A DNA stretch of 64,000 nucleotides from Cristatella mucedo (lineage: Eukaryota; Bryozoa; Phylactolaemata; Cristatellidae), in NCBI GenBank assembly GCA_009760855.2, contig WPIO01000038.1, forward strand, positions 1,331,001 to 1,395,000, written 5' to 3'. The notes beneath the pieces are model-generated. The model had not been told where the DNA came from. It worked only from the letters and a program-made list of their open reading frames with translations, and searched no databases. Numbering within the stretch: position 1 is the stretch's first letter; each line of letters begins with the position of its first letter. Shown here piece by piece: positions 35,166 through 48,401 of the stretch. A program made the position numbers and the translations under genes.

Positions 35166-35491
35166 ATGCAAAAAGGATAAAGGAAGCACTAGCAACGGTA
35201 TGTACCCATCCACAGCCCTAGCAAGGGCAGACATAAAAAAGAGTATTATCACATGGGATGAGCAATCATATCAGTCAATGTCCATTGGCAGAAATAACTC
35301 AAAAGTTCAACTAGTGCAGCATTCAACTAGTGCAATCCTACACAATCATGGGAGTTATATTCACCCAAGCGAGGGTTTTTAATGGCACGAGAACTTTTTG
35401 CATCAATATGGCAAGCCAGCCAGAAACTACGAGATTATAACATTCAAGCTCCTCAAAAGCATGTGCCTGGAATAAGCATTGAAGGACTCAC

Positions 35492-35947
35492 AGCTTTGAA
35501 CGTCAGGAAGTGCATCCATTCCATTTCATCCCTCTCTGACTGTGCAGCCAGAATAAGGTCACCAAAGAGTCGCTGTGGCAGCATGAGTCGGAAGCAGTGG
35601 GGGCGACCCATGGTGCCATCGTGAACCATGCCAGCACATGTGGTCAGGTCCACAAGCTCAATCGGCCGATTACTGTTGCTGTTTTCATAAACAATAAGCT
35701 CAGCCTTCCGTAACACGAACCATCGAACTTTCCAAGCCTGCAGCACACGTCAAGGACACGCGAGTCCGTAACAAAAGCACGACATGATCACACAACCTTG
35801 TTTAAACTAAGAGCAACCACACCAACAGACGTGTCGATAAAGGTAGCTAGCTGACAATGGGTGCATTGGTCACAACTCTATGACAGAAATAAGACTAAGA
35901 CATACCTGCATCCCTTCCCCCTTGTCCATTACTTGAGAATCCCATTT
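35492..35947 (-). CDS. PH-domain protein, two exons (35906-35947 and 35492-35737)
   Basis: On the minus strand, a 42-nt exon (14 codons, ending MDKGEGMQ) has an acceptor ATCTATAG and a donor CAG/GTATGT. It joins in phase 0, across a 168-nt intron with acceptor GTGCTGCAG, to a 246-nt exon of 82 codons. That exon ends at donor GCT/GTGAGT. The 82-codon exon starts AWKVRWFVLRKAELIVY, the classic first strands of a pleckstrin homology fold. It ends with a DEMEWMHFL helix bearing the near-invariant PH tryptophan. The frame has no stops and both splice junctions agree, so I take this as a real host gene rather than a relic. PH domains bind phosphoinositides or proteins at membranes; which protein this is cannot be told from this piece. 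More exons must lie beyond 35947 and below 35492. Confidence 0.82.
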
Positions 35948-35949
35948 CT

Positions 35950-36900
35950 ATAGATGCAGACCCCAACACCTGGTTCCGAGAGTCCGTGCGTTACTATTGA
36001 TGGCACAACGACAGCAATCCGAATTGAGGTTCCAGAAGATAAAGGTCTGACATGCATTTAACAGCTGACACATCCATCAATGACATCAGAGCTTTCTGGC
36101 CACCGAGCCCTATATTCATCTGAAAGTTCTGCATAGCAGTTAGGCCACCAAGCCTGCCACCCACCCACCCCCTATTGATCAGGAAGTTCTATACAGTTTC
36201 AGGGTCAATGGCTCTAAGCTAGGCTGCACCTCAACTCGTCCCTCGGTAAGCTCATCCGCAGGTGTCAGGCTACTAGAACCGCATCACAATGGGAGCCTGA
36301 TTCAAGCACCGTGGTCCGAGACAGAACAATCCCCGACAGCAATGGGCCTGAACTTACCAAACTCGCATGCACTAAGCAATAAATGGTGCACAGTGCATGC
36401 GCTGGTGCATACATCGGCTGAGCCCAATGAGTTAGCATAAGATGATAAGATGTGTTAGGAAACGATACCAGTCTCCAGCATATACGCGAGATGATCGGAT
36501 GTGCATCGAGCAGATATGAAGGCCAGTCGGGCAGTGCTACTAGTCGATAGCTCAGTGCAACGAGCATCGACTAGGGGTTGGGTGGGCCAGAGTTAACTAC
36601 CAAGGAGTAGAAAAGCTGTTCCACTTATATCTCTAGCGCATGCCACAGGCAGACAAAAAACACAAGACGATTCCTGTGATAAGGAAGAAACCGACAGCAA
36701 ACAACGTGCTTAGATACCAGGAAATAATCAAATCCAAACTCAGCTTTCGTGGCTAAAGTTTTAAAAGACATCACGGACTGAACGGGGGGGGGGGGAATGC
36801 AGCAACGAACAAAGCAGATAGAAGGTGGCCATGCGACCACTCAAGCCTAACCGGCAGCTGTTTCAGAAACAAGCAAAGATGCCAGCATCTACTGAGCTTG
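35950..36900. other. Presumed intron or 5' region of the PH gene; otherwise unrecognised
   Basis: A good minus-strand donor (TTTG/GTAAGT) lies at about 36352. The frame before it (36353-36567) is open but reads like noise, so an exon there is only possible. A 13-G run lies near 36784-36796. Confidence 0.3.
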
Positions 36901-36904
36901 TATG

Positions 36905-37290
36905 AAAACGAATTTTAGGTCCCTTCACTCTCTGGCTCCAGCCTACATACTTGAGAGATTGATTCATGTTTGATTTAGATCTAATGAGCTTGGAAAAATG
37001 CGGCTTATAATACCAACTATGCAGTTGATGACAGACCAAGCCAAACACTGAGATGTACACCAGCTGAATTCGATTAAGGGCACAAGATGGGAGTCAGAAG
37101 TTATGAAATTTCAGTAAAACAGGCTCGATGTCACAAACGCCTGAACTAGTTTGGCTGCTATACTTTTATCTAAGGTGGCCAAGATTTTAGCCATGCTTTT
37201 AGCTGAAAATCGGCTGACTTGACATTGGAGGAAACGTGCTCATCAAACGACAAGTCGCTACGGAATAGCACCCCTGGATTACTGGCCGGC
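36905..37290 (-). mobile_element. LINE A-like internal fragment, diverged
   Basis: The minus strand encodes GVLFRSDLSFDEHV near 37235-37275 and the following segment in broken frames. The first 40 bp (36905-36945) instead match LINE A in plus orientation (TTAGGTCCCTTCACTCTCTGG). It is another small inverted join. Confidence 0.6.
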
Positions 37291-37547
37291 TTCACAGGAT
37301 TGATGCTTGCTGAACCAATCTTGAGAAAGGTCTGGCCCTACCTCAAGCATCACCATGATCATCATAAAGGGCTCGAAAGTGGCAATTTTCCACATAAATA
37401 CTGAACATAGCTCGTACCCTTCTGGCCGCCGGGTACCGATCGCAAGGGATGAGGCCGTTAGGAGTCGAAGCTCTTGGAATCCGGACCACAAGGTCTACCT
37501 GGAAAACTTGGGCTTCTTGGGGGACTCAGCTCAAGCGGTCTTTATAT

Positions 37548-37690
37548 ATAACTCATTTATATAGCATTCCAAGAGAACTTAAGCTCTATTCAGTCGCTCC
37601 ACATATGCCTCGGGCCTCGAGCCCACGACCTCAGCCAGACCTTTGTCGGGGCGAGCACCTTAACCGCTGGACCCAACCTGCTTGGCGTCT
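37548..37690 (-). mobile_element. SINE2
   Basis: Minus orientation. The tail (CATTTATATAGCATTCCAAGAG) at 37552-37575 has a damaged outer stem but an intact AAGAGAACTTAAGCTCT inner part. The B box complement GGGCCTCGAGCCC is near 37611, and the head ends near 37685. Confidence 0.85.
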
Positions 37691-37970
37691 TCCGGAGGCT
37701 TTGTTGCGATCACAAGCTCGGAAGCCATTTGGTACCACTTCCAGGCTATCTCCCCCCTACTGCAGTGAAAGACCCTCTCTGGTTGATCTGTAATTCTCGC
37801 ATTAACTTGATAACGTTGTCAGAATGTACAGTCATATACAAACATATAAACATAAATATAAATATGCGAGATTGACTTTATTTTATTATTTATATATAGA
37901 TAATATTGTGAAATATATTATTTATATATATAGATAATAAGGTTTGTTAAAGTCGAGTTACGTACTAAAT

Positions 37971-39120
<1,150 letters not shown>

Positions 39121-39169
39121 GTCAGACGACGGCGTGCCATCAAAACTGGCGACGGCTTGATCGAGTCAG

Positions 39170-39985
39170 CGACGGGTGACTTGGTGGACGCACGGGTTTC
39201 GCGAGCACAGCATGTGACAGGCTTGAGCAGCACGTAAGATTGGGGCGTCTTTCCCAACGGATCGGAAGCCAAAGCCGCCGCAGAGCGCAGTGTGAAAAGG
39301 AAATGTGTCGACGCAAAGTTCGGCAGACCGCACGCGAAGCGACATAGCTCAGTCAGATCATTTTCGGCTGTCTGCCGGGCAGCCGTAGGCACAATTTTTT
39401 TGAGATGTAAAGCCATGTATGAATCATTTTAATGGATCTCTTTTATTGAGTTTGTCACTCACAGTTGGGTATAAAAAAAGAACAAACCGATTAAGCCCCA
39501 GCGGCATCATGAGATGTCACAGTAATTCTTTTCCGAACGTTTGTCATGATTTATTCAGACCGTATTAATTGAAATTGTTTTTGCTAATTTAAGACTATTG
39601 ACCAGTTTAATCTTTTAATTAAGAGGCAGCTGCATTTACATAATCAGAACAACCTCCAAGCTAAATGCCTTGTGTAAGATAAAGATTTTTTCTATTAATC
39701 TTTTCAGAAATTTGTATGTGTGTGTAAGGCAATACGATTAATAAAGTTCTAAATACCTATAGACTTGCTATTATATATGAGAATTTGTACAACAATGGAA
39801 TTACGATTATAGAAACCCAGATACCCGGCTGTCACTGTACTTGGAAATTGCACAATCACTCTGAAGTAATAGAGCCCGCGGCCTTGCTAAATAATCGCGG
39901 TTTACTGAACGAGATTACTTTATAAAGCAGTTGGAACTCAGCAAATGAAATCTTGACGCTACTAATCAATTAGTCCACTAGGTCT
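39170..39985. other. Unrecognised DNA, GC-rich to AT-rich
   Basis: GC-rich to about 39420 (a minus-strand 105-codon frame, 39099-39416, without recognised motif, possibly more of the LINE), then AT-rich. Nothing else recognised. Confidence 0.3.
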
Positions 39986-39986
39986 A

Positions 39987-40075
39987 CATGTGTGTGTGTG
40001 TGTGTGTGCGCGCGCGCGCGCGCGAGCGCGTGCATGTGCATGTGCGCGTGCCTGTGTGCGTGCGTGTGTTTGTTT
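39987..40075. repeat. Alternating (GT)n(GC)n tract
   Basis: Purine-pyrimidine alternation: TG repeats, then CGCGCGCGCGCG near 40009-40024, then GCATGTGCATGTGCGCGTG and TGCGTGCGTGTG. Frames full of Cys/Val or Ala/Arg over it are artefacts. Confidence 0.95.
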
Positions 40076-40240
40076 GCTCTCGATGTGCAAATCAGTAAGC
40101 CGGCCAAAGCGGAAGTTTAAAAATGCCGGAAATAAGTGGAAATGCTACGGGCTTAAAACCTGTGACTCATTAAACCACTATTAAACGCCAGCGGAACGAC
40201 TAGCTATGCCGAGCGTACCTTACACTTATAGTAACTACTA

Positions 40241-40412
40241 AGCGGATGTTTTGGAAATTTCCGTTAGTGTGAGTGGCCGTATTCTCATGAGGAGGTTGAA
40301 AATACATCTTGCGAATTCACGACTACAAAATTATTTCAGAATGTGCTATCACTTTCTGAGTAACCGTCGAGATTTGTGTAAGTTCAGATTTTCACATACA
40401 GCATGGCTGCAT
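40241..40412 (+). repeat. Dispersed repeat unit, copy 1 (partner 42198-42370)
   Basis: Shares with 42198-42370 the order GTTAGTGT, TATTCTCATGAG, GCGAATTCACGACTACA, GAGATTTGTGTAAGTTCAGA and a GCTGCAT/GCTTCAC end, at roughly 65-70 percent by eye. It is not LINE A, LINE B or SINE. Unknown family. Confidence 0.7.
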
Positions 40413-40519
40413 GTATGCTGCAGAAGGCTGTCCTGAGTGGAAGCCCGGTGTGTGCGGGGCAGGACTGGAGCGCCGCTGCGGCCGAGGCAGCGTATGCCTG
40501 CCTGGGCTCGTAATACTCA

Positions 40520-40650
40520 CAAGGCGAGGGTCGACTGGGCGTGGCCCCTGGCTTCCGCGGCGAATTGCTGCGCGAACCCTTTGGTGAAGGTTTGCCGGGA
40601 CTGCCGTTGGATGCCATGTGTGTCTTCTGCTGAGTCGCTGCCAAGGGTCC
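40520..40650 (-). other. Weak candidate exon, Ser/Pro/Lys-rich
   Basis: A minus-strand frame encodes a Ser/Pro/Lys-rich stretch (GSPGKPSPKGSRSNSPRKPG near 40540-40600) that ends at a perfect donor word, CTT/GTGAGT, at about 40521. No strong acceptor was found and overlapping frames on both strands are also open in this GC-rich patch, so it may be chance. Confidence 0.2.
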
Positions 40651-40734
40651 TGGTAATACTTGTTTCGGGACCCTTCTTCAGAAGGAGTGCGGTATGCTTT
40701 TTCACCGTGATTGTTCGCGGAGACAGTTAGATGA

Positions 40735-41655
40735 CGTAGAAAAACTTCAGGGGTCGGTTGCCGCGCTCCCAGCGGCTAGCAGTTGGGTGCAGAGCACTTC
40801 GAGCTATTAGCTTATTAGCTGCCGAAACGCCTCGGTAAGACCCAAAGCAAGTGGGACCCAATGTTTTTCTATTGGTAGTGCCATAGACACCAAACTTGGT
40901 TCGAGCTAATGCTGAAGCTCGTTAATGGCTCGGATGCAGAAAATGCCGACCGTGCTCAACTAGCGGTCTGCAGCCGCTACATCGTACTAGGCCAAGGCGG
41001 CAGTGTTTATGAATGAACAATCAGATAGGAAATAAGACGTTTACTAGAGAGAAGAAATGCCGAGCTTTAAATAGTTTTGCTCCATTTAGGTCTGCCAGGG
41101 TTAAAAACGCCTACCGCTGGCTAGACAGCTGTTCATCCCGCGGCGCCGGGTGAATTCTTCCACGGACCCGCTTATAGTGCGTCAGGTAGAGAGTGTTAAC
41201 CAGAAATAAATACCTATCGTGGCATTTTTGCACATCCTTCCGATTCGCAACTGCTTGCGCTATTTTTCCATGATTGTAAGTTTGCGAATTTACCCGAATG
41301 TCTGGACATTGTTGGTGTTCTGGCGCCCGCGAAACCGTTGGCCACTGAAGTGCCGTCGGGATACCGAGACCGGCCAAATTTACCGCCTAAAAATTGGCGG
41401 GTTAAAATGCACGAGGCTTAATAAAATCCTCGACCTACCTGAAGCTCTCCGATGAAAGGACTGCTCACTTTCCGCATTTCTAGAGTGGTTCTGGCATGGC
41501 ATCGTCGATGCCCATTTTAAAGGCTCACGGGAGTAGTAGCGGCGGCAGCAGCAGCAGAGAACTGAGAGAGGCAATTCGTCTCTATTATTCGTGTTTCCCT
41601 TTGGCTATGCGATTCGCTAATATATCTTTGTTACCGTACCCAACAAGAAAAGAAA
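40735..41655. other. Unrecognised DNA
   Basis: No family recognised. A GGCGGCAGCAGCAGCAGAG stretch at about 41540 is simple sequence. Confidence 0.3.
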
Positions 41656-41659
41656 GAAA

Positions 41660-41825
41660 GGATCAACTGATTCGACAGCCTTAGTTGTTCAGCGGCAGAA
41701 GAGCCTCGGCGGCTATCGCCACCGCTTGCAGTTGGCAATAAAGGATCTCCCAATACAGGAATCGAACCCTCGACCTGGTTTGGAAAGAGCGACGACCTTA
41801 CCTCCTGGCCTAAGATCCAGGGGCG
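41660..41825 (-). mobile_element. SINE1 (tRNA-derived)
   Basis: Minus orientation. The end word CAACTGATTCGACAGCC is near 41663, the body CGGCTATCGCCACCGCTTGC near 41710, and the B box complement GGAATCGAACCC near 41758. The head is near 41815. Confidence 0.85.
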
Positions 41826-42197
41826 ACTTTGTTAGCGTACTCGTGTCGGCCGCGGTGCACCTGCTGACCAGCGGTCTACCGCATCGTCGTTCAGATATCG
41901 CACGCTACGCCCCTTTCTCACCATGCGACCGTACCGCTGTCCCGTACGCTACACTTGTCCACGAGTAGTCGACCTAGATAATTTTAGCGTTTCGTGAGTC
42001 CCGTAACGAAAGTGTTTGATGATTCGCTAACCGGCACTGACCCATAAAAGAAAAGCCGCGGTGCAAATTGCACTGTTAAAAGAGCTGACTAATGGGAATT
42101 AAGACTGCGAAAAGTGCTCTATGTGTTGAAATTAAATTTAAATGTAACTCAACATCAGCATCATTTTAAACAATGCCCGCATGTCCTGTGAAAATCG

Positions 42198-42370
42198 AAT
42201 GCTTTAGAAGTTTTCATTAGTGTAAATGACTATATTCTAATGAGAAGACTGAAAGTTTATTTCACGAATTCACGACTACAGCAATTTCCTGGAGTTTTTC
42301 GCTAACACTTCCCGAAATATCGTCGAGAGATTTACACGTTCAGAGTTGAATATGTAGCTTGGCTTCACTT
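42198..42370 (+). repeat. Dispersed repeat unit, copy 2 (partner 40241-40412)
   Basis: See the partner for shared words. Here they read CATTAGTGTAAATGAC, TATTCTAATGAGAAGA, CACGAATTCACGACTACAGC and ATCGTCGAGAGATTTACACG. The internal order is conserved, so it is a genuine repeat and not chance. Confidence 0.7.
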
Positions 42371-42374
42371 GTGC

Positions 42375-45295
42375 ACGGCCATTAGCTGTACGTCAGAAGT
42401 ATATTGAAACATTAATCGAGGTATCGAAAGCGATAAAGAAAATAAATAGCACGGAAGTTAAAAAAGTGAAGATATCAAGTGTAGCTAGAATTTTTTAGAA
42501 AAAACCACGAATATGTGATAGCATTTATTAATGAAAATTTAGAAAATGACAGTTGCTGCAAAACAGCAAGCAGAAAAAAAAACATTAAAATGAAATGTTT
42601 TATTAGCTAATTTTTAATAGTGTCGACATTTAAATGTGACTGTTGCTCATTTTTGTTACGGGTTTGATGACGATCTTTGATTTCCCATTTTATGCAAATC
42701 AGTGAAGCAACTCTCCCTAGATGCGTTCCCCTGCTTTACACTGGCTAGGAGAATCTTTTGACATTGTCCAACTGGTTACACTGCTTTATGTCCCATGCCG
42801 CTAGTTAGCGATGGGGGAAAGATTACCTCTCTATTTCGCGAGTTCTATTTTTAGCGATCACTCTCCATCGCGTCTCTGGCTGTTCTCTTTGTTATGCAAA
42901 TAAAAATTTCCAAGAGGCATGTTCTTCGATTGTTCTATGGGCTTCGCAGCTTGGTGAACTGGATGCTGTCATCTTTGTGAGCATGCATGTCAAACAACTT
43001 CGTGGGCTACGACCAGGCTACGATTGCAGAATCGGCGTGTCGTAAAAGCGAATGCATTAGGCTTCTTGTTATCATTCCAAGTAATTTGGCAGTTCATATC
43101 TTTCAATTCGTCCAGTAGATGTACGCTTCTAAGAGACTTTGGATGCTGGAATTTGCATAGCACATCCCACAGACTGTCTAACTGAATGAAAGGCAGTTGA
43201 GACTGGATTGTTGAGCCGGTGCCAGTCAAGAACGTGTCGTGACGTAATGTGCATGGAGGTCTTCTTCTTGCGTCGCGTGTACCAATATCGTTTAATTCTG
43301 AAATTGCGTCAGGTATCTGTTTTCATAGCGCTGTAGCTAATGTCACTTACGTGTCTCCAGCTAAGTGAAGCACCAACCACTTGAACATCTGCTGAAAATT
43401 CCAGGGTTCTGGAAATGCAATCAAGCTCATGTCGTTGCAGGAATGGCGGTCGGTGACGAAGATGAAGAGAAGACAGCTACATCAACAATATTGAGGAAGA
43501 CGCATGAAAGTCCTCGCTTGTAACATCTTTTCTAGCCAAGAAAGGTAGTGAAGCCGAGATTTAACACATACCATGGCCGGTTGTTGTAGGCTTTTTCGTA
43601 TTATTCCGGCCGAGGGCGCGGTAATTTAAGGAGGGGTCGTGAAAAGGCTGCATGCTAAATCGAAGTTGTTTGCGACAAAGTTGTCTGACATGGAAATGAT
43701 CGAGCATTGCATCGCAGCATTCACCAAGATCCAAAATCGGTTAACTAAATGCAGAAACAGAGCGTTAAACGTCAAGATCATTGCGACAGGAGAGTGTTTC
43801 ACCGCGTCCACGAAAATACGAAGAATCACCGACGCCTAGAAATCATGAAATAGATAGGTAGCCCTCTCTTTCGTCGAAAATCAAAAGCACCAGACAAGTA
43901 GCTAAATGACTGCAGCGCGTATAGGCGAGACCATTGCAGTAAACATGCTGAAAGACAGTTAAAGCAGCTTGTTCAGCAGCAGAATATAATTGCAGCAGTT
44001 TGCGAAGTGCAGCCTCGGGGAAAGTCGCTACAGAGACAGCCTCCAAAATAGCCTCAATCGGGCTCAGGAAGAATGACCACTTATTAGTTCACGTCGCCGG
44101 TCGAGGCTAAAGTAGCAGACACGTATTTGTTATTAGCAGTCGTTGCCACGCTACTGCGTTAAAGCATGCCATCTGACTTCTCAAGTGTCTTATTTAGGGT
44201 TGACCAATTTCATGAACCGGAGCTTCAACTGTGCTTTCATGTTTGTTACATTATGGCCTTATTGCCATCGACACTCCTAGATTAACAGCAGTAAGTGCAA
44301 ACCTGTAGCAGCCGTGAGCGAACCAGGGTTCTAGCCTCGTAGCAGTCTCAGCATTATTCTCAGCGGATTGGTGGCTAGCACTGACATGTACGGTAGATAT
44401 GTCTACGTTCTGGTTCAGAAATTGACCTACTCTGTCGTCAGGAATTAACACTCTTAAGACTAGAATGCCAAAATGCCGCTATGCTGCTCAACCGCCAGTA
44501 CAGCATCTCTAGACCCGTGACCTGAGCTTACATTTATCATTTGCTTAAGATCTGAACACATGCTTTCTTCAATTTGGTAAATGTTGGTCAAGAACAACAT
44601 CAAAAATCGCAAAAGTTGAGCAGGGATATTTTTTATGAATCCTGAAGCTCAGCATAGCAAGCAGCTAATACATCGTTTAAAGACTCAATGTCTCGGTAGT
44701 CGTACGTAATCCAATCGTGAAAATCAAGAAACCCGCTGTTCTGGCTCAAGTTCACCAATAAAGTCGTAAGGGATGAGACTAGCACGAGGCGATTGCTACG
44801 GGTCCTACGCAATTATCTAACACTTCCGACACCGGAGTCGCTACGCAGGGTGTCAAGGCTTCCTCATCCGTACAGAGCAAGGTGCAAGCATATCACTAAT
44901 AACGGTGCTAGTCCCAGCCTAAGCGTGACAAGTATCGGCGACGCTCTGAACCTTGGGGACGGCTCGCGACTTGGCGCCAACGGCTAGGTGCCCAGCAAAT
45001 CCAGGCACGCAGGTACACCAACAATAGTGGAGCGCCACATCCCAGAAGAGCGCCCTTGACCTTAAGATAACGCGTCCATTCCCATAGATTAGAGAAGTTT
45101 ATTCGACGGCGCCCGAGAGCTGCAGGCTCTATATGATACCAGCCCCACCGTGCAGCAACTCTCGCATTGTCCAATTGCTAACTGAACAAAGGAGCCCGAC
45201 TGATCAGGCGCAACTGATCGCTTATTACATAACCTCGGCATTCGTGCTGCCTAAAAATGGATTATCACATGATGGATTATCGCATGACTAGCTTC
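42375..45295. other. Unrecognised DNA, ~2.9 kb
   Basis: AT-rich at 42375-42680, mixed after. Short frames on both strands at 42990-44450 have no recognised domain. GC-rich at 44800-45180 with a TTGGCGCCAACGG palindrome near 44973. A 16-bp word ATGGATTATC(A/G)CATG is tandemly doubled at about 45256-45287. Confidence 0.3.
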
Positions 45296-45300
45296 TAGCC

Positions 45301-47040
45301 CAGAAGTGTAGCAAGGGGTGGCAGGGAGGACAGATGCTCCTGGGCGCCAATACCAAGGGAGTGCCAAAAGTAAAATGAATTGTGCATACTTTAAAAACGT
45401 TTTCATGTGAGAATATCATTCTTTATTTCAAGCAAGTCCTTGTTTCAATGGATTTGACTATTGCTGACTGAGCTGGCTAAGCATGTGTACAGACTTTGAC
45501 CGAGCTCCAACTAAACGCTCTGGCGGCACGCACGCGAAGACACGGAAACACCGAGGGACAAGCAACCAGCCTGTATTTGGCTGGCGCTCGCAGCGAAACA
45601 AGCACACGGCCGTTCACCCTTCAGTCCGCTTTACAGCTGCCCTTCCCGTCCGCTCGTCCTAGCATGCCTGCCACTGGCGGGCTGGATCGCGCCTAGGGCG
45701 AGCCCGGCCTGCTACGCCGTGTCAAGTGCGAACCAGCGTGCCGTGGCTGAGCACCGACGCACCACTGGACCACACAAGCTAGGCTTACTCAACTGGCTGT
45801 GCTACACCAACGCAGAAGTCATGTCTGGCCACTTGTCTGTTGTGTAAAAAAGAGAATAGTGTTCAGAAATGAGAAGGCAACTTTTTTAAACTGTTGCAAC
45901 CACAGATTGAACCTGGCAGGAGTTCATGCTGCAAGATTCCATTGTCATTACCTATTTTGGAACACTATAGAGCACCTACTTATTCTTTTCAAGATAAACT
46001 CTGAGGTGGTAATAACTGAAGAAAGTCTTGGCCATCACTGTCAAATGTGACTCTGCAACGAGGTGGAGTGCAAGAGTGGAGGCTGTGAAAGCTATCAGAG
46101 GTGGACCAAACAGCATTGTAGGTCTTTTGGAGCAATTATCTGAGGATACAAGTGGAACATTTGACACGGGAAATGAAGCTGAAAGTCTCATAATTTTATT
46201 TCGAACTTTAAAGTTTTTCTCTGTAGCCATTATGGTAAAGCAACTTAAGAAAGATTGACCGCGTTCATAAAAGACTGTAGGATTAAATGATGAATTTCAA
46301 AGACGCCTCTTGTGACATCCAGTCTCTCGAGATTGATTTTGTCACGACTTCGAGAAGACCTGTGCCAGGAAACCCAACTAGATGTTAAAAAGAGATGTGT
46401 TGTGGGAAAATTCAGTTGAACGGAGAATCCGCCGAAGGAAACAGAAGCATGGAGAACTCCCTCAAGGTGTTGTTCTCACGGGAGAGGGGGGAGATTTAAA
46501 GAATAATGAAGGACAGCACAGCTTATCACCGTCATGTAATTACAACTAAGGTTTTTGCAACACAGATCTTGATGCCAAATTTAGGTTCTTTTGGAAGTTG
46601 AGAAGCTTTTGAAGATACTTGACTAAGCCAAACTCGGCCGGCAGTGTCTAGATCTTGGAGGCTTCTATTGTTCAGACGTTGATGGAACAGACCTGTATAA
46701 CGAAATATACGACTGTGTAAAATGCTCATTGCCACACGCCACGACTCGGCACCACAGACACCACTAGAACTCATATCTTTAATTGTCAGTTATGGAAAGA
46801 AGATGTGTTTCCTAATTTTTTGAGAGTTGCCTTGCAAGTTCTCCTCGCCGTAGCTGTATCAGTTGCCAGCTGTGAACGCTTCTTTAGCAAGTTGAAGATA
46901 ATCATGTGTTATCTGAGAGTTTCAATGGGGTAAGACCGATTCTCTGACTTAACCTCGTTGAAAATAGACAAATAAACGCTTGAAAATATTGACTATTGAG
47001 CTGTAAAAGACCACTTTGCCTAGTTCAAGGCCAAACAATT
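45301..47040 (+). mobile_element. hAT-type transposon relic with ZMYM-like transposase
   Basis: The left end CAGAAGTGTAGCAAGGGG at 45301 has the CAG...GTAGC form common at hAT ends, followed by GGGCGCCAAT. The frame at 45799-46050 contains CNHRLNLAGVHAAR. A second frame at 46028-46258 contains RWSARVEAVKAIRG. Near 46855-46895 the hAT dimerisation signature SVASCERFFSKLK is followed by a downstream segment typical of DUF4371/ZMYM1-like transposases. The gene is split by frameshifts and several stops, so it is dead. A GC-rich block at 45480-45790 may be a separate insertion. The right end and the 8-bp target duplication were not found. Confidence 0.85.
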
Positions 47041-47044
47041 TCCC

Positions 47045-47526
47045 TAGGTAAAGCTATGGCAGCTACCTTGTACTTTTGTAACAGCGAAGAAGCTCGTCCC
47101 CGGCTCTCTACCGGTGGACGGTGTAGTGCAGCGCTGCTGCGCGGTTAAAACACAAGCAGCCACAACTGGGTGCCGAAAACAACAGTTTATTGTGGGCCTG
47201 TTAGTAGTGTTACGCGCCGGCGCAAGCGCATTACGCGGCGTTCACCGGACCGACGGAGTTAACTGTGTGAGAACTCCCGAAGCCCGACTACAATAAGCCA
47301 CTATACGCCTGAGTCGCTAGCGATAGTTCCGACCCCGAAGGCGGACCCCTACAGCACCTCAAGATGTGAGCAGCTAACTGAGTAGCCGACAGAACACAAC
47401 CGCACAGTGTAAGTTGCACTTAGCTGTTCGTCGCTGTAGGTTCGACTCTCGTGCTCTCGAGGCGTAGTCTCGCATCGAATACCGACGCTGCAGCCCCGAG
47501 CTCATTCAGTCGTCTCACTCACACGC
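47045..47526. other. GC-rich unrecognised DNA before the CT array
   Basis: CpG-rich with GCGCCGGCGCAAGCGCATTACGCGGCG near 47214. A minus-strand AATAAA lies at about 47189. It could belong to an LTR-type element or be a host CpG island; no gene seen. Confidence 0.3.
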
Positions 47527-47529
47527 TCA

Positions 47530-47893
<364 letters not shown>

Positions 47894-48137
47894 CTCTTGA
47901 CCTTGAGTGTAGCTGCTATTTTTGTCGGAACCTAGCTCTCGGTGTCCGTCCTCGACCTATTCGCTTCTGCCTGTAATTTATTAGATGGCTCCTCCGCCAG
48001 CTTGCCATCCTTTCGCTCTTCGTCTAATGGAGTACAGTAGTCGGTCCGCATCCTGACCGCTCTTTGTCTGACCAAAGCTCCATTCTAACCAGAGCGGATC
48101 TCGCTGTCAGACCGACACCTTGTAAGAAAATTCCCTT

Positions 48138-48250
48138 GCTGAAACTTTCCTTTAGAAATCCTTGACCGAAAACATTTCAATCATTCGCGTTCTCCAACGA
48201 GAACACTCATTCGCTTATGTTTTCATTTGAGTATTTCACGAAAAGTTTCA
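48138..48250 (+). repeat. Left terminal inverted repeat
   Basis: Starts GCTGAAACTTTCCTTT and ends ACGAAAAGTTTCA. It matches the reverse complement of 55201-55312 at about 85 percent by eye. Inside is a 6-bp-arm palindrome (GTTCTC...GAGAAC) flanked by two direct TCATTCGC words. The outer word TGAAACTTT recurs inverted at the inner edge (AAGTTTCA), so the repeat also has its own end symmetry. Confidence 0.93.
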
Positions 48251-48401
48251 CCAATGGCCTTTTCTTACTACGTGACATTAATACTCTACTGTTTTTTACT
48301 CATTTGTTACACCACACAACCTACTTTTTATCTATATTATACTAAAATGTTTTTAATATATTTTAATTTATAATTGAATATTTCATTTTTCCTATTGATA
48401 T

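Noticed and set aside
44965-44985. TTGGCGCCAACGG as a retroviral primer-binding site
   Set aside because: No LTR before it and no gag/pol coding after it; it is a short palindrome.
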